Positions 36,186-47,146 of a DNA stretch of 64,000 bases are shown here, piece by piece. The notes under the pieces were generated by a model. It was not told where the DNA came from. It was given only the letters and a program-made list of their open reading frames with translations, and did no database searches. The position numbers and the translations under genes were made by a program. Location: the NCBI GenBank assembly GCA_946807835.1, contig OX327693.1:5349501-5413500 (forward strand). The letters run 5' to 3'. This DNA comes from Ailanthus altissimus. Taxonomy: Eukaryota; Streptophyta; Magnoliopsida; Sapindales; Simaroubaceae. Positions within the stretch are counted from its first letter, which is position 1. The number at the start of each line of letters is the position of its first letter.

Positions 36186-37475
36186 GGACCAGACTTCCTT
36201 CATCATGGCTTTAGTGTTTTCCCTAAGCTTCATAACCTACGAAGGGATAACTTTTGAGAAAGTCGAACCCTCCCACAAGGTTTTTTTTTTTATTATCTAG
36301 CCTGAGGGATCCTTCAAGATGAGACCTTCGTGAGAGTCGAACCAACCTATAAAAATATCATTTTATCTCCAGCCTATATAGCCCACGAAATGGCAACCTC
36401 TGTGAATGTCGAACCATTCTATAAGACTCTTCTGATTATCTCTAGCTGGGGGACTCCTCAAAAGGAGACTTTTGTGAGAGTCGGACCTTCTTACAAGACT
36501 ATCATTTTATCTCTGGCCTACATAGCCCACGAGGAGGAAACCTTTGTGAGAGTTAAACTTTTTCACAATACTCTTTTAATGGCCTGAGCGACCCCTTAGG
36601 GAGAGACCTTTGTGAGAGTCAAATCCTCTCGACTCATCTAATGATCTAGTCAAATGGACCCTTTAAGATAGACCTTTATGAGAGTCAAACTCTCCTATAT
36701 GACTATTATTTTATCTCAAGCCTACATAGCTCACCAGAGGGTAACCTTTGTGAGAGTTGAATCCTTCTACAAGGCTCTTTTGATGATCTAGCCTAGGGGA
36801 CCCCTTAGAGGGGGGCCTTTGTGAGAGTTGAATCCTCCAACAGTACTATCAATTTATCCCCAAAATGCATAGTCCATAAAGAGGCAACCTTTGTGAGAGT
36901 TGAACCCTCCGACAAGGTTTTTTTGATGATCTGGGCTAAAGGACCCCTTGGAGGGAGACCTTTATAAGAGTCAAACCCTCCTACAGGACTATCATTTTAT
37001 CTCTAGCCTGCATAGCCCATGAATAGGCAACCTTTGTGAAAGTCAAACCATTCCACAAGACTATTATTTTATCCCTAACCTGCATAGCCCATGAAGCGGC
37101 AATCTTTGTGAGAGTTGAACTCTCCCACAAGACTCTTTTAATGATATGGCTTAAGGTACCAATTTGAGGAGATTTTTGTGAAAGTCGAATCTTTTTAAAG
37201 GACTATCATTTATCCCTAGCTTGCATAGCCCATGGGGGGACAACCTCTGTGAGAGTTGAACTCTTTTATAAGGCACTTTTGATGATTTGACATGCGAGAT
37301 CCCTTGAGGGGAGATCTTTGTGAGAGTCAAACTCTCCCATAAGACTATTATTTTATACCTACTTGCATAGCCCATGAGAGGGCAATCTTTATGAGAGTCA
37401 AACCATCCCACAAGGATCTTATGATTATCTCTAGCTAGAGAATTCCTTGAGGGGGAGACCTTTGTGAGAGACAAA
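36186..37475 (+). repeat. Tandem array, ~70-bp period with ~140-bp higher-order unit
   Basis: The core 'cctttgtgagagtcgaaccctcc' recurs about every 67-75 bp, roughly 17 times (for example near 36,336, 36,475, 36,545, 36,612, 36,823, 36,963, 37,245, 37,317, 37,464). Alternate units continue with 'tatcattttatctctagcctgcatagccc' or with 'gatgatctagcctgaggggacccct', giving a dimeric higher-order repeat. Copies differ by substitutions and small indels. Open frames within it (36,330-36,587 plus; 37,151-37,474 minus) follow from the repeat. Confidence 0.85.
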
Positions 37476-37620
37476 ATACTCTTAGATCTAATACATCATT
37501 AATATCTCCCAAATCACTTAGATTTTTATAATAAGAGATTAATCAAGAAATATAATGAATAGCCAGAGCTTACTTTAGAAGGTCTATCATCACTTTTTTA
37601 TACACTCAGCACTCAAGTAA

Positions 37621-40480
37621 TGTAGTAACCAGTATCCATAACCGGTAAGAATATGTATATTTATATATATAAATATACGTATTTTATTTGTATGTGGGTG
37701 ATCCTTGATTTATATATTGTTATTAGTAGTGTTTTTATAGGTTAAGGATATACTATTAGTATTGGGTTTATTTGCAAGACTTTGGAATTATTTTAGAGAC
37801 CAAATTGTTATACTTTGAAAGTTTTGGGGGTGAATTCGTAAATACCAAAAATTAACCACTTAGTATAAAAATACACTTTTAAAAACCCTAATTCTCTCAT
37901 TTTGGTCGAGCTACCCATTTTTAGAGAGAGAAGAGAGAAATAAAGGAGAGAGAAAGAGAAGAAGAAGAAGAAAAAAAAGAAGAAAATGAGAATTTTGGAT
38001 CTTTAGAGGTATATCACAACTAATTATCAATTTATTGGTGTTAATTAAGTTAATTTCTTTAAGTTTTGATTTCTGGAAATATGTATAATTAAGGATTTGA
38101 TGTGTATTTCGTTTGATGTTGTGAGAATTGATGATGATCTATAAGATAGTTTGATAAATCATGATGAATTATGGAATTTCTGCTGGATAACCTCTTGATC
38201 TAGGAATTTTATAAATTGTTGTGATTCGATTCTGGTTTTGAATTTTGAGTATATGAAATTAGACATGTTTAGGATCATCTGAGACTTTGAATCGACTGAA
38301 AATCTTGGAAATTGAATTTGTAGTGAATTTACCAAAATGACCCTGGAATTCTAGAAATTTCCTGTGTAAACAGTATGATACAGTGGAAAATAATTTTTGA
38401 CCTGCTGAATGATCTTCAAAAATTATGAATTTGTGGAATATGATAATTTTATATGTCTAATATGATATACTCGGAATTGAGAATTTAGATCAATGTGGTT
38501 GAAGTGTTATGAATTTCTAAAGTGTATCAGCTCATTGCAATATTTGATTAACAGATTTTTAAAGTTATAGAATAAAATATTTTTAAAATACTTTTGGCAG
38601 TGATTTGGAAGTGAAATATTTATTATGGACTGAGATATGTGTTAAGAGTAATTATGGGGTAGTTTTATAATTTTTGAGTTAGTATATGATTTTATAAAAT
38701 TGGGAGATTGAATACTGTTCAGTAAGTATCTTGATCCTGTCAGGTTTGTAGTTTGGATTCGATGGTGTGTATGGAATGGATTGTGTATGAATTTTGATAT
38801 AATATTCATATATAAGAATTATATATGAGTCAAGAATGATATATTCTGATTTCGGAGTAATTGGACATCATTTGATGTATTAGAAAATTTTGTTAAGTGT
38901 AAGTGGTCAGAATGACAGGTTTTGAGAAACCAAGTTTTTAGACCAATTTGATGTGATAAATGCATTGTGTATAATTTTGTAAGCTATTTAAAGTATTTTG
39001 TGTGAATTGTGAGGCTTATGAAAGGATTAATCTCCATTGATAGGTTAAGGAGATCTAAGCCTTGTGGCTGAAAGTGTTAAGAGGTAAGTATACTAGACTT
39101 ACTACTGGAATCACAATAAACATAATAATTGTTTTGTATGATTTTGTAAATGGGGTTAAGAATATGTTTATGATATGTCAAAGTATATTTTGATATGAAA
39201 TGTGAATATATGTTTATGAATGTGAGCATTGACATTGAGCATGGATATACATGTGTTTTTGAAAGTGAGCTTTCCAAAATAAGATGCGTTTAACAAAGAA
39301 AGCTTTTGAAGTGTAATATGTCCATGAGAAATATTTTGTGATTTGAGGGTACTTGAACTCACTGTTAACTTAGTAGGCATTTTATGTGATTTGTGGAGCC
39401 TTTATGTGTGGCCTTTCCTTCGGGATTGATATATGTTATGTGTTCCGTATGTAGGGAGGATCCTATTGGTACCTAAAGGAAGTGTGAGTCATCACATTCG
39501 TGTGGTGGCGTATTGGTACATGTGAGAGGACTCACCGATGATCAGGGTGAGGGTTTGGCTTTTACCTTCGGGCATAAGCGTTATATATGTGTGATTTAAA
39601 GACTTCACTTGTACTATTCCTCTCATACGGTATGTCACCTACGAGTGATATTTGGCTCATTATGTGATATGTGATATGTAAGTCCTACTAAGTAGTAGTT
39701 GAGTGATGGTATTCCTATTATGTGTTTTGAAAGAATGTGTAAATGCTTACATGATATGTGATTTGATAAGATTATGATTTTGATTGATCACAGCATATCA
39801 TACATATGCATTGTGTACATATATGTATTTGTATTTGATATATGAAAAATTAGTATGCTTACTGAGTTTTATACTCATTATAGTTTATGGTGATTTCAGG
39901 TAAATAAGGTACATGTGTGCTTAGCGGATTTGGCAAGGCTTCTGTTGTTCCTTGGGTTCCCTAAGTTGCTAGGTTGTTGTGTGTTTCATTTGGGGACACG
40001 TGGGATAGGATATTTGGTTTGTCCCTATTGAATAAATACTTATGTATTATTTCATTGTGTGTGAATTGGATTTGGTTTAAGTTTTATAAAGTGTGGTTAT
40101 TGGATGATTTTAAGTAAGAATTTGCAATGGATATATTCTGGGCTCCCGGTAACAAAGTTGCTACTGGTGACGTAGTAGAGTGTTAATCTCTAAGAAAACT
40201 CTGCGTATCTCCGGTTTAATAATTGTCCCAGTCATAATTCAATTGTTATAATTCTGAAAGAAATTGAAATGAATGTTTAAATATTGTCAAGAGAAGTTTA
40301 TATTTATATGTTAGGTTATGGTTGATTTTAGTGTTGAACTTACTAGCAACTTGCTAAGGATTTTTGTGTTGAATAAAAGTTGAAAATTTTGTGTAATATT
40401 ATTTATGAGTGCACATGCAGTATTATTGAATGAATGTAAGTGATGTCGTGTGTCGGATCTTTTGGGTCTGGGGCGTGACA
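37621..40480 (+). repeat. 5' LTR, 2,860 bp
   Basis: Near-identical to 44,287-47,146. It has a purine-rich GAGA/GAAGAA tract at about 37,920-37,990, the most variable part between the two LTRs. Related but old LTRs lie at 10,143-13,372 and 57,936-61,175. Short open frames inside (39,077-39,380 minus) are repeated in the other LTR and look non-coding. Confidence 0.95.
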
Positions 40481-40488
40481 GCTTTTAT

Positions 40489-40500
40489 TGGTATCAGAGC
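40489..40500 (+). promoter_or_regulatory. Primer-binding site for initiator tRNA-Met
   Basis: TGGTATCAGAGC begins 8 bp after the 5' LTR end and matches the standard plant retrotransposon primer site. Confidence 0.9.
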
Positions 40501-40865
40501 TAAGATATGATTCTGTAGACTTTTAAGTGTCGAGTCAAGGGAACCGAGCAGATGCCAAATCCTTAGGATTGTATTTGTAGCTTTGTTGTGTAAAAGTTTG
40601 ACATATTCCTTAAATTTTGTATGATTTTGTAAAGATGACACAGTATCCAAGAGCTGCTAAGATTGTTGTTGTTGTGGATAATGGTACCTTGTGGATCTTA
40701 ATGTTACCATTTAGATTTTCTTTAAAGTTATGACTAATATGCTTAGTAAGAGTGATGTTGAATATCTTATAATGATAATTTGCATGTGATAGAGCAAATT
40801 GAGATAATTTTCTCAATGACAAAATATAGAGAAGTAGAGTATTGAAGACATCAATTGAAACAACT

Positions 40866-40871
40866 TTTATT
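40866..40871 (-). promoter_or_regulatory. AATAAA polyadenylation signal of the LOG copy
   Basis: AATAAA on the minus strand lies about 55 nt beyond the TAG that closes the full LOG frame at 40,926-40,928. Position and strand suggest that the captured unit includes its own 3' end. Confidence 0.5.
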
Positions 40872-40925
40872 GAAAAGGAAAACAACAACACAACAACAAT
40901 AGCAGCAACAAAAATACAATAGAGG

Positions 40926-41591
40926 CTACGGAGTGAGATTTAAGTCTATTTTGCGCTTCTTCTGACTGTCATGAGTAGACCAATCTAACTGATGCAATGT
41001 TGGATTAGACAGAGGAATAAAAGACTGCAATTGATCAATCAGTTGATCAACAGTTGGAGCTGAAATAAGAATCCGTCATGCTAGAAGTGGGATGAATTGT
41101 GTTCCCGCTGCATAGTCAAGAAAAGATATCAACCCGTCGTAAAAACCATTAACATTTAACAAACCAATGGGTTTTTGGTGGATTTGTAATTGTGCCCATG
41201 AGACAATTTGAAAAATTTCCTCCAAGGTCCCGAAACCTCCTGGTAGAGCTATGAAAGCATCCGCATGCCTAAGCATTTGAGCCATTCGCTCGTGCATAGA
41301 TGAGACTTGTAACTCATCCCCAATTGTTTTTCCTACAACATTTTCAATAGCTAGAGGTTTTGGAATGATACCCAAAACTCGACTACCTTTATTGTATGCA
41401 GCTTTTGCCACAGACCCCATTAACCCTCGGTTACCTCCTCTATATACTAAATGTATATTTCGCTCAGCTAATACCTTACCAAGATTTTCTGTAACTTTTG
41501 TAAACTCTTCAGTATTCCCAGGGTTGGATCCACAAAAGACACAAATTTTTGTGAATCGACGAGCTGAGGTTTCCTCCATTGTTATGCTCAT
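40926..41591 (-). pseudogene. LOG: Intronless LOG (cytokinin riboside 5'-monophosphate phosphoribohydrolase) copy with one nonsense codon
   Basis: LOG enzymes release active cytokinin bases from nucleotide precursors. The frame begins at ATG 41,591 (second Met at 41,579) and shows KICVFCGSNPG, GNRGLMGSVAKAAYNKG, VLGIIPKPLA, MHERMAQMLRHADAFIALPG, then the signature PGGFGTLEE and WAQLQIHQKPIGLLNVNGFY. Two defects are visible. The first is a TGA at 41,076-41,078 where family members have arginine (RII); the same frame then continues (ILISAPTVDQLIDQLQSFIP) to a TAG at 40,926, giving 221 codons. The second is an Arg in place of the first Gly of the conserved YGGG motif (YRGG). Plant LOG genes usually have several introns; this copy has none, so it passed through RNA. 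It lies antisense inside an LTR retrotransposon and has its own TATA box and AATAAA. Confidence 0.9.
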
Positions 41592-41639
41592 CCTAATCTT
41601 TGAATATTTTTGAGTTTGTATAAGGATGCAATAATAATG

Positions 41640-41647
41640 TATTTATA
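41640..41647 (-). promoter_or_regulatory. TATA box of the LOG copy
   Basis: CTCTATAAATAC on the minus strand, about 50-55 bp upstream of the LOG ATG. The same CTCTATAAATA core precedes the neighbouring 397-codon ORF. Confidence 0.6.
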
Positions 41648-41659
41648 GAGAAACAAATT

Positions 41660-42174
41660 GATAATAGCTGTGGAGCATATGTGTAAGTATGTTTAAGTAT
41701 ATATTTTTCTCGATTCTTGTGAGGTAAAACAAAAAAAAAGAGAATGAGTTTTACTTTATCATTTTATAAGGGACAATAGGTCGCAAAATCTTGAATAAAT
41801 ATATGTTGATATGTAAGTGTGATAAAAATTGTGTCGGAAGTGTGATAAGTTAGGTAAGATAATTAAGAAAAGTCAATAAAGGCCTATTTCATGGATTTAG
41901 GGACTTAGCCATTTTGGCACTAATGGTCGACAATACATCAATGACTTGAAGACTTTTTAAGCTAACAATTGGACTTTGGACATGAGGCCAAATTAACTTT
42001 ATTAATTACAAAGATTTTGTGGTCTTAACATTAATTTTTGGCCGATAGATTAAAAGTAGATATGAAGAAAGATAAAGCACACTTGACATAAATATAAAGC
42101 AGTAATCAGTCTCTCTTTGATGTGATAGAGCAACACGGATCTAGTTTCTGTGAAAATAGAAACAGCAATGTAGG
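41660..42174. other. Spacer between LOG and the 397-codon ORF
   Basis: No reading frame recognised. It should contain the LOG upstream region on the minus strand. A 14-bp motif atgtgatagagcaa at 42,120-42,133 recurs at 40,784-40,797, so in the antisense direction both genes are followed by TTGCTCTATCACAT. Confidence 0.5.
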
Positions 42175-43368
42175 TCAAAATGAGTCTCCTTGGTCGCTTT
42201 CATCTGTGTCGTATCCGTGAGAGAGGAACTTATGGAGTTGTTGTTCCCATACATTGAATGAGGGCTCTAGCGGAGTGGAATGTGGGTCTACTATATCTTG
42301 ATCTTCTCCAGGTGAGCTGGTCTGGATGAGGGATGTGCTGGCTTCCTCTTGGATTTGGGTGTCGGTTGGATAAGGTTGGGAGTCTTGAAAGAGGGATAAG
42401 TCAAGATTGGGTTGGTGTTGGTCAAGTTCTGTCGGGACAACTGGCTGAGATTGAGTAGGTTCTGTCGGGACAACTGGCTGAGATTGGGTAGGTTCTGTCG
42501 GGACAGTTAGCTGAGGCCATTGGTGAAGGTTATCCATTGCTTGTCTGTATCTGGCATAATAAGTCATGTTTGGGATATGGTGATGATGAGTAGAGTAATC
42601 TGTATTTCTGAGATGTGAAAGATGATATTTTTGTCTTTGTTGGAATTTGAGTATATTGGCAAAATTCAGGTCTTCTGTAAAGTCAGCTTCAACTTGTTCC
42701 CAAGGTGCAGCATCTTCTGGGGAGATCCAAACAGACGGAGGAATTATTTGATTTTCCTGAGCAAGAATTCTTTCAAGTTCTCTCTTTTGCTGAATTACTT
42801 TTTCAGGCCAGAGCTTAATTGATCCCTTTAGTGAAAGGGTAAATGTGAAGTAATCCTTAACAGTGGGGTAATAATAAATCTCGTGATCTGAAATAATCAT
42901 ACCCTTCCGTTGGAGAAGTAAGACTGACCAAAGATGTTGTCTGGGGACTGCAGCATTTGTGTTGTTTGCAATCATGTATTGAAATTTAGTTATCCACCAT
43001 GTCTTTGGGTAAAACCATTGGAGAAATATCAGGGCTGGATGATCTTCATCACATTTTTCTAATTTTTGGAGAGTTCTAAGTAATGGAAATTCCATGGCGA
43101 TTGTATACAGATCCAACAGGTATCATAACAAGTAAAGGACAGATTTGGACCATTGGGAAAATGGGAAAAAATAGTGCAGGTGAAAAAAAGGGTATTCCAA
43201 GTTGAACGAAGGGCCACCAAGAACTGTGAGGCCGTGTTCTTGGACTGCCAAGATGGCATAGTGTCTGATGAATTCTTTGGCACGGGAATGGAGTGTTCTG
43301 GTTCTGATTAGGTCTGGAAGTTGTGGTGGAGTAAAAGGAACATGAGGAGTTATGATAATAGGATTCAT
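42175..43368 (-). pseudogene. 397-codon ORF of unknown function, interrupted by one stop
   Basis: The frame starts at ATG 43,368 (MNPIIITPHVPFTPP), includes AKEFIRHYAILAVQEHG, LEYPFFHLHYFFPF, FLQWFYPKTWWITKFQY and WISPEDAAPWEQVEADF. It then has a low-complexity stretch with tandem 'VPTEPTQSQPV' units (about 42,430-42,500) and an acidic C-terminus (YDTDESDQGDSF). One in-frame TGA at 43,123-43,125 splits it at codon 82; no frameshift is needed. It is preceded by a TATA box and, in the same frame and strand, by a caulimovirid-like RNase H remnant. I do not recognise the protein. It could derive from an endogenous pararetrovirus or another captured gene. Confidence 0.6.
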
Positions 43369-43430
43369 TATAAAGATGGTACGAGGGTTGGTTTTCTTTA
43401 TTGCTAGAAAAGTGATTATGAAGTTTAGGC

Positions 43431-43438
43431 TATTTATA
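43431..43438 (-). promoter_or_regulatory. TATA box of the 397-codon ORF
   Basis: ACTCTATAAATAGCC on the minus strand, about 63-70 bp upstream of the ATG at 43,368, located directly after the end of the RNase H remnant. Confidence 0.55.
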
Positions 43439-43440
43439 GA

Positions 43441-43625
43441 GTTTTGTGAAAGAAAATCAATAATCGTTTTGTTCTTTCCTTTTTCGTGGATGACGTTAAA
43501 GGAATAGTTGAAAAACCATATTTGCCATCGCAGTAATTGTGCTAGTGCAATCTTTTCTGTTTGAAACTGAGCATATTAGAAAAAAACAGACATGTCAGTC
43601 TCAATGAGAAAATGATATCCAATAA
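43441..43625 (-). pseudogene. Caulimovirid-like RNase H C-terminal remnant
   Basis: The minus-strand reading shows HFLIETDMS, an in-frame stop, and then a short stretch with LLRWQIWF, then HEKGKNK and DFLSQ. The spacing RWxxWF-Y-F-V-H-KG-N-DFLS is that of the end of the RNase H domain in Caulimoviridae polyproteins, and differs from the VADALSRK ending of Ty3/gypsy. It is a defective endogenous fragment, under 65 codons, with no complete domain. Reverse transcriptase is not present. Confidence 0.6.
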
Positions 43626-44272
43626 GGTGGACTATTTTTTTTAAAGAGTTAGAGTAAGAGATATAATGTTGAGATCTATAGTTTAAGAATCATTGATCAT
43701 TTAAGATAATACCTTCAATATTCTGATTTGAATGACAACTTAGTTGCGTAGAAATGCTACATTTTTTTTTGAATGATATCAAGGTAGTGAATGATATTAT
43801 AACGTATGAGTATATGTTGAATGGATTAAAATTTTCAGAGGAGTTAAGAATTTTATTTAAGAGATTAGTATGGATATTCTACATCTATGTTATTCTTTAA
43901 TGAATGAAAAGGTGAAGTGTATAGATACCCATTAAATATTGAACGAATGGGAAAAAAGAATAAAAATATGTGTGTATAATTTTATAAGTCCATAATGTGT
44001 GTCATATGTTTATTTTATGGATATATGTTTCGTACTCCTCTCGTATACTCAGCTATGAGCCAACTTAGAGATAATCTAACATATGAATGAGTATTTATTA
44101 GGATTTTGGACCACAATGAGCAAATCCTATATACAAGGAAGATTGCTTTGTAAATGTTTTATGAATAAACTATACAGTTAAAAAGGAAAAATTGAGAATG
44201 AGAAGAAGAAATGAGATCTAAGTATCCTCATCTATGTTCTTAAGTTATGAATTTCGAGGACGAAATTCTTAT

Positions 44273-44285
44273 AAGGAGGGGAGAA
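44273..44285 (+). promoter_or_regulatory. Polypurine tract of the cargo-carrying element
   Basis: aaggaggggagaa lies one base before the 3' LTR (TGTAG...). Upstream is 'gaatttcgaggacgaaattc'. Confidence 0.85.
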
Positions 44286-44286
44286 T

Positions 44287-47146
44287 TGTAGTAACCAGTA
44301 TCCATAACCGGTAAGAATATGTATATTTATATATATAAATATACGTATTTTATTTGTATGTGGGTGATCCTTGATTTATATATTGTTATTAGTAGTGTTT
44401 TTATAGGTTAAGGATATACTATTAGTATTGGGTTTATTTGCAAGACTTTGGAATTATTTTAGGGACCAAATTGTTATACTTTGAAAGTTTTGGGGGTGAA
44501 TTCGTAAATACCAAAAATTAACCACTTAGTATAAAAATACACTTTTAAAAACCCTAATTCTCTCATTTTGGTCGAGCTACCCATTTTTAGAGAGAGAAGA
44601 GAGAAATAAAGGAGAGAGAAAGAGAAGAAGAAAAAGAAAAAGAAGAAGAAAATGAGAATTTTGGATCTTTAGAGGTATATCACAACTAATTATCAATTTA
44701 TTGGTGTTAATTAAGTTAATTTCTTTAAGTTTTGATTTCTGGAAATATGTATAATTAAGGATTTGATGTGTATTTCGTTTGATGTTGTGAGAATTGATGA
44801 TGATCTATAAGATAGTTTGATAAATCATGATGAATTATGGAATTTCTGCTGGATAACCTCTTGATCTAGGAATTTTATAACTTGTTGTGATTCGATTCTG
44901 GTTTTGAATTTTGAGTATATGAAATTAGACATGTTTAGGATCATCTGAGACTTTGAATCGACTGAAAATCTTGGAAATTGAATTTGTAGTGAATTTACCA
45001 AAATGACCCTGGAATTCTAGAAATTTCCTGTGTAAACAGTATGATACAGTGGAAAATAATTTTTGACCTGCTGAATGATCTTCAAAAATTATGAATTTGT
45101 GGAATATGATAATTTTATATGTCTAATATGATATACTCGGAATTGAGAATTTAGATCAATGTGGTTGAAGTGTTATGAATTTCTAAAGTGTATCAGCTCA
45201 TTGCAATATTTGATTAACAGATTTTTAAAGTTATAGAATAAAATATTTTTAAAATACTTTTGGCAGTGATTTGGAAGTGAAATATTTATTATGGACTGAG
45301 ATATGTGTTAAGAGTAATTATGGGATAGTTTTATAATTTTTGAGTTAGTATATGATTTTATAAAATTGGGAGATTGAATACTGTTCAGTAAGTATCTTGA
45401 TCCTGTCAGGTTTGTAGTTTGGATTCGATGGTGTGTATGGAATGGATTGTGTATGAATTTTGATATAATATTCATATATAAGAATTATATATGAGTCAAG
45501 AATGATATATTCTGATTTCGGAGTAATTGGACATCATTTGATGTATTAGAAAATTTTGTTAAGTGTAAGTGGTCAGAATGACAGGTTTTGAGAAACCAAG
45601 TTTTTAGACCAATTTGATGTGATAAATGCATTGTGTATAATTTTGTAAGCTATTTAAAGTATTTTGTGTGAATTGTGAGGCTTATGAAAGGATTAATCTC
45701 CATTGATAGGTTAAGGAGATCTAAGCCTTGTGGCTGAAAGTGTTAAGAGGTAAGTATACTAGACTTACTACTAGAATCACAATAAACATAATAATTGTTT
45801 TGTATGATTTTGTAAATGGGGTTAAGAATATGTTTATGATATGTCAAAGTATATTTTGATATGAAATGTGAATATATGTTTATGAATGTGAGCATTGACA
45901 TTGAGCATGGACATACATGTGTTTTTGAAAGTGAGCTTTCCAAAATAAGATGCGTTTAACAAAGAAAGCTTTTGAAGTGTAATATGTCCATGAGAAATAT
46001 TTTGTGATTTGAGGGTACTTGAACTCACTGTTAACTTAGTAGGCATTTTATGTGATTTGTGGAGCCTTTATGTGTGGCCTTTCCTTCGGGATTGATATAT
46101 GTTATGTGTTCCGTATGTAGGGAGGATCCTATTGGTACCTAAAGGAAGTGTGAGTCATCACATTCGTGTGGTGGCGTATTGGTACATGTGAGAGGACTCA
46201 CCGATGATCAGGGTGAGGGTTTGGCTTTTACCTTTGGGCATAAGCGTTATATATGTGTGATTTAAAGACCTCACTTGTACTATTCCTCTCATACGGTATG
46301 TCACCTACGAGTGACATTTGGCTCATTATGTGATATGTGATATGTAAGTCCTACTAAGTAGTAGTTGAGTGATGGTATTCCTATTATGTGTTTTGAAAGA
46401 ATGTGTAAGCGCTTACATGATATGTGATTTGATAAGATTATGATTTTGATTGATCACAGCATATCATACATATGCATTGTGTACATATATGTATTTGTAT
46501 TTGATATATGAAAAATTAGTATACTTACTGAGTTTTATACTCATTATAGTTTATGGTGATTTCAGGTAAATAAGGTACATGTGTGCTTAGCGGATTTGGC
46601 AAGGCTTCTGCTGTTCCTTGGGTTCCCTAAGTTGTTAGGTTGTTGTGTGTTTCATTTGGGGACAGGTGGGATAGGATATTTGGTTTGTCCCTATTGAATA
46701 AATACTTATGTATTATTTCATTGTGTGTGGATTGGATTTGGTTTAAGTTTTATAAAGTGTGGTTATTGGATGATTTTAAGTAAGAATTTGCAATGGATAT
46801 ATTCTGGGCTCCCGGTAACAAAGTTGCTACTGGTGACGTAGTAGAGTGTTAATCTTTAAGAAAACTCTGCGTATCTCTGGTTTAATAATTGTCTCAGTCA
46901 TAATTCAATTGCTATAATTCTGAAAGAAATTGAAATGAATGTTTAAATATTGTCAAGAGAAGTTTATATTTATATGTTAGGTTATGGTTGATTTTAGTGT
47001 TGAACTTACTAGCAACTTGCTAAGGATTTCTGTGTTGAATAAAAGTTGAAAATTTTGTGTAATATTATTTATGAGTGCACATGCAGTATTATTGAATGAA
47101 TGTAAGTGATGTCGTGTGTCGGATCTTTTGGGTCTGGAGCGTGACA
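44287..47146 (+). repeat. 3' LTR, 2,860 bp
   Basis: Same length as the 5' LTR. Differences seen by eye include agggac/agagac, ataactt/ataaatt, gtaagcgc/gtaaatgc, acaggtg/acacgtg and several C/T changes near the 3' end. The last bases are GCGTGACA, followed by the AGTAA target duplication. Confidence 0.95.

Larger units (their letters stand above)
37621..47146 (+). mobile_element. Complete LTR retrotransposon (9,526 bp) with antisense cargo and no gag-pol
   Basis: Two LTRs of 2,860 bp (37,621-40,480; 44,287-47,146) start TGTAGTAACC and end GCGTGACA. The target duplication AGTAA lies at 37,616-37,620 and 47,147-47,151. An initiator-Met primer site follows the 5' LTR and a polypurine tract precedes the 3' LTR. 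The 3' motif 'gaatttcgaggacgaaattc' just before the tract is typical of plant Ty3/gypsy elements. The 3.8-kb interior holds no gag, protease, RT or integrase in sense. Instead it has an antisense block with a caulimovirid-like RNase H tail, a 397-codon ORF and an intronless LOG gene. By eye the LTRs differ at about two dozen sites, nearly all transitions, so the insertion is recent. It must have moved with enzymes supplied by another element. Confidence 0.92.

Noticed and set aside
36330..37474. ORFs with internal amino-acid repeats in both strands
   Set aside because: They are translations of the 70-bp tandem array and are not continuous through it.
36186..37475. Possible CRISPR-like array
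   Set aside because: The units are contiguous ~70-bp tandem copies without unique spacers, and the genome is plant nuclear.
39077..39380. Overlapping minus-strand ORFs in the 2,860-bp LTR
   Set aside because: They recur at 45,743-46,046 only because the LTRs are identical there; no protein resemblance.
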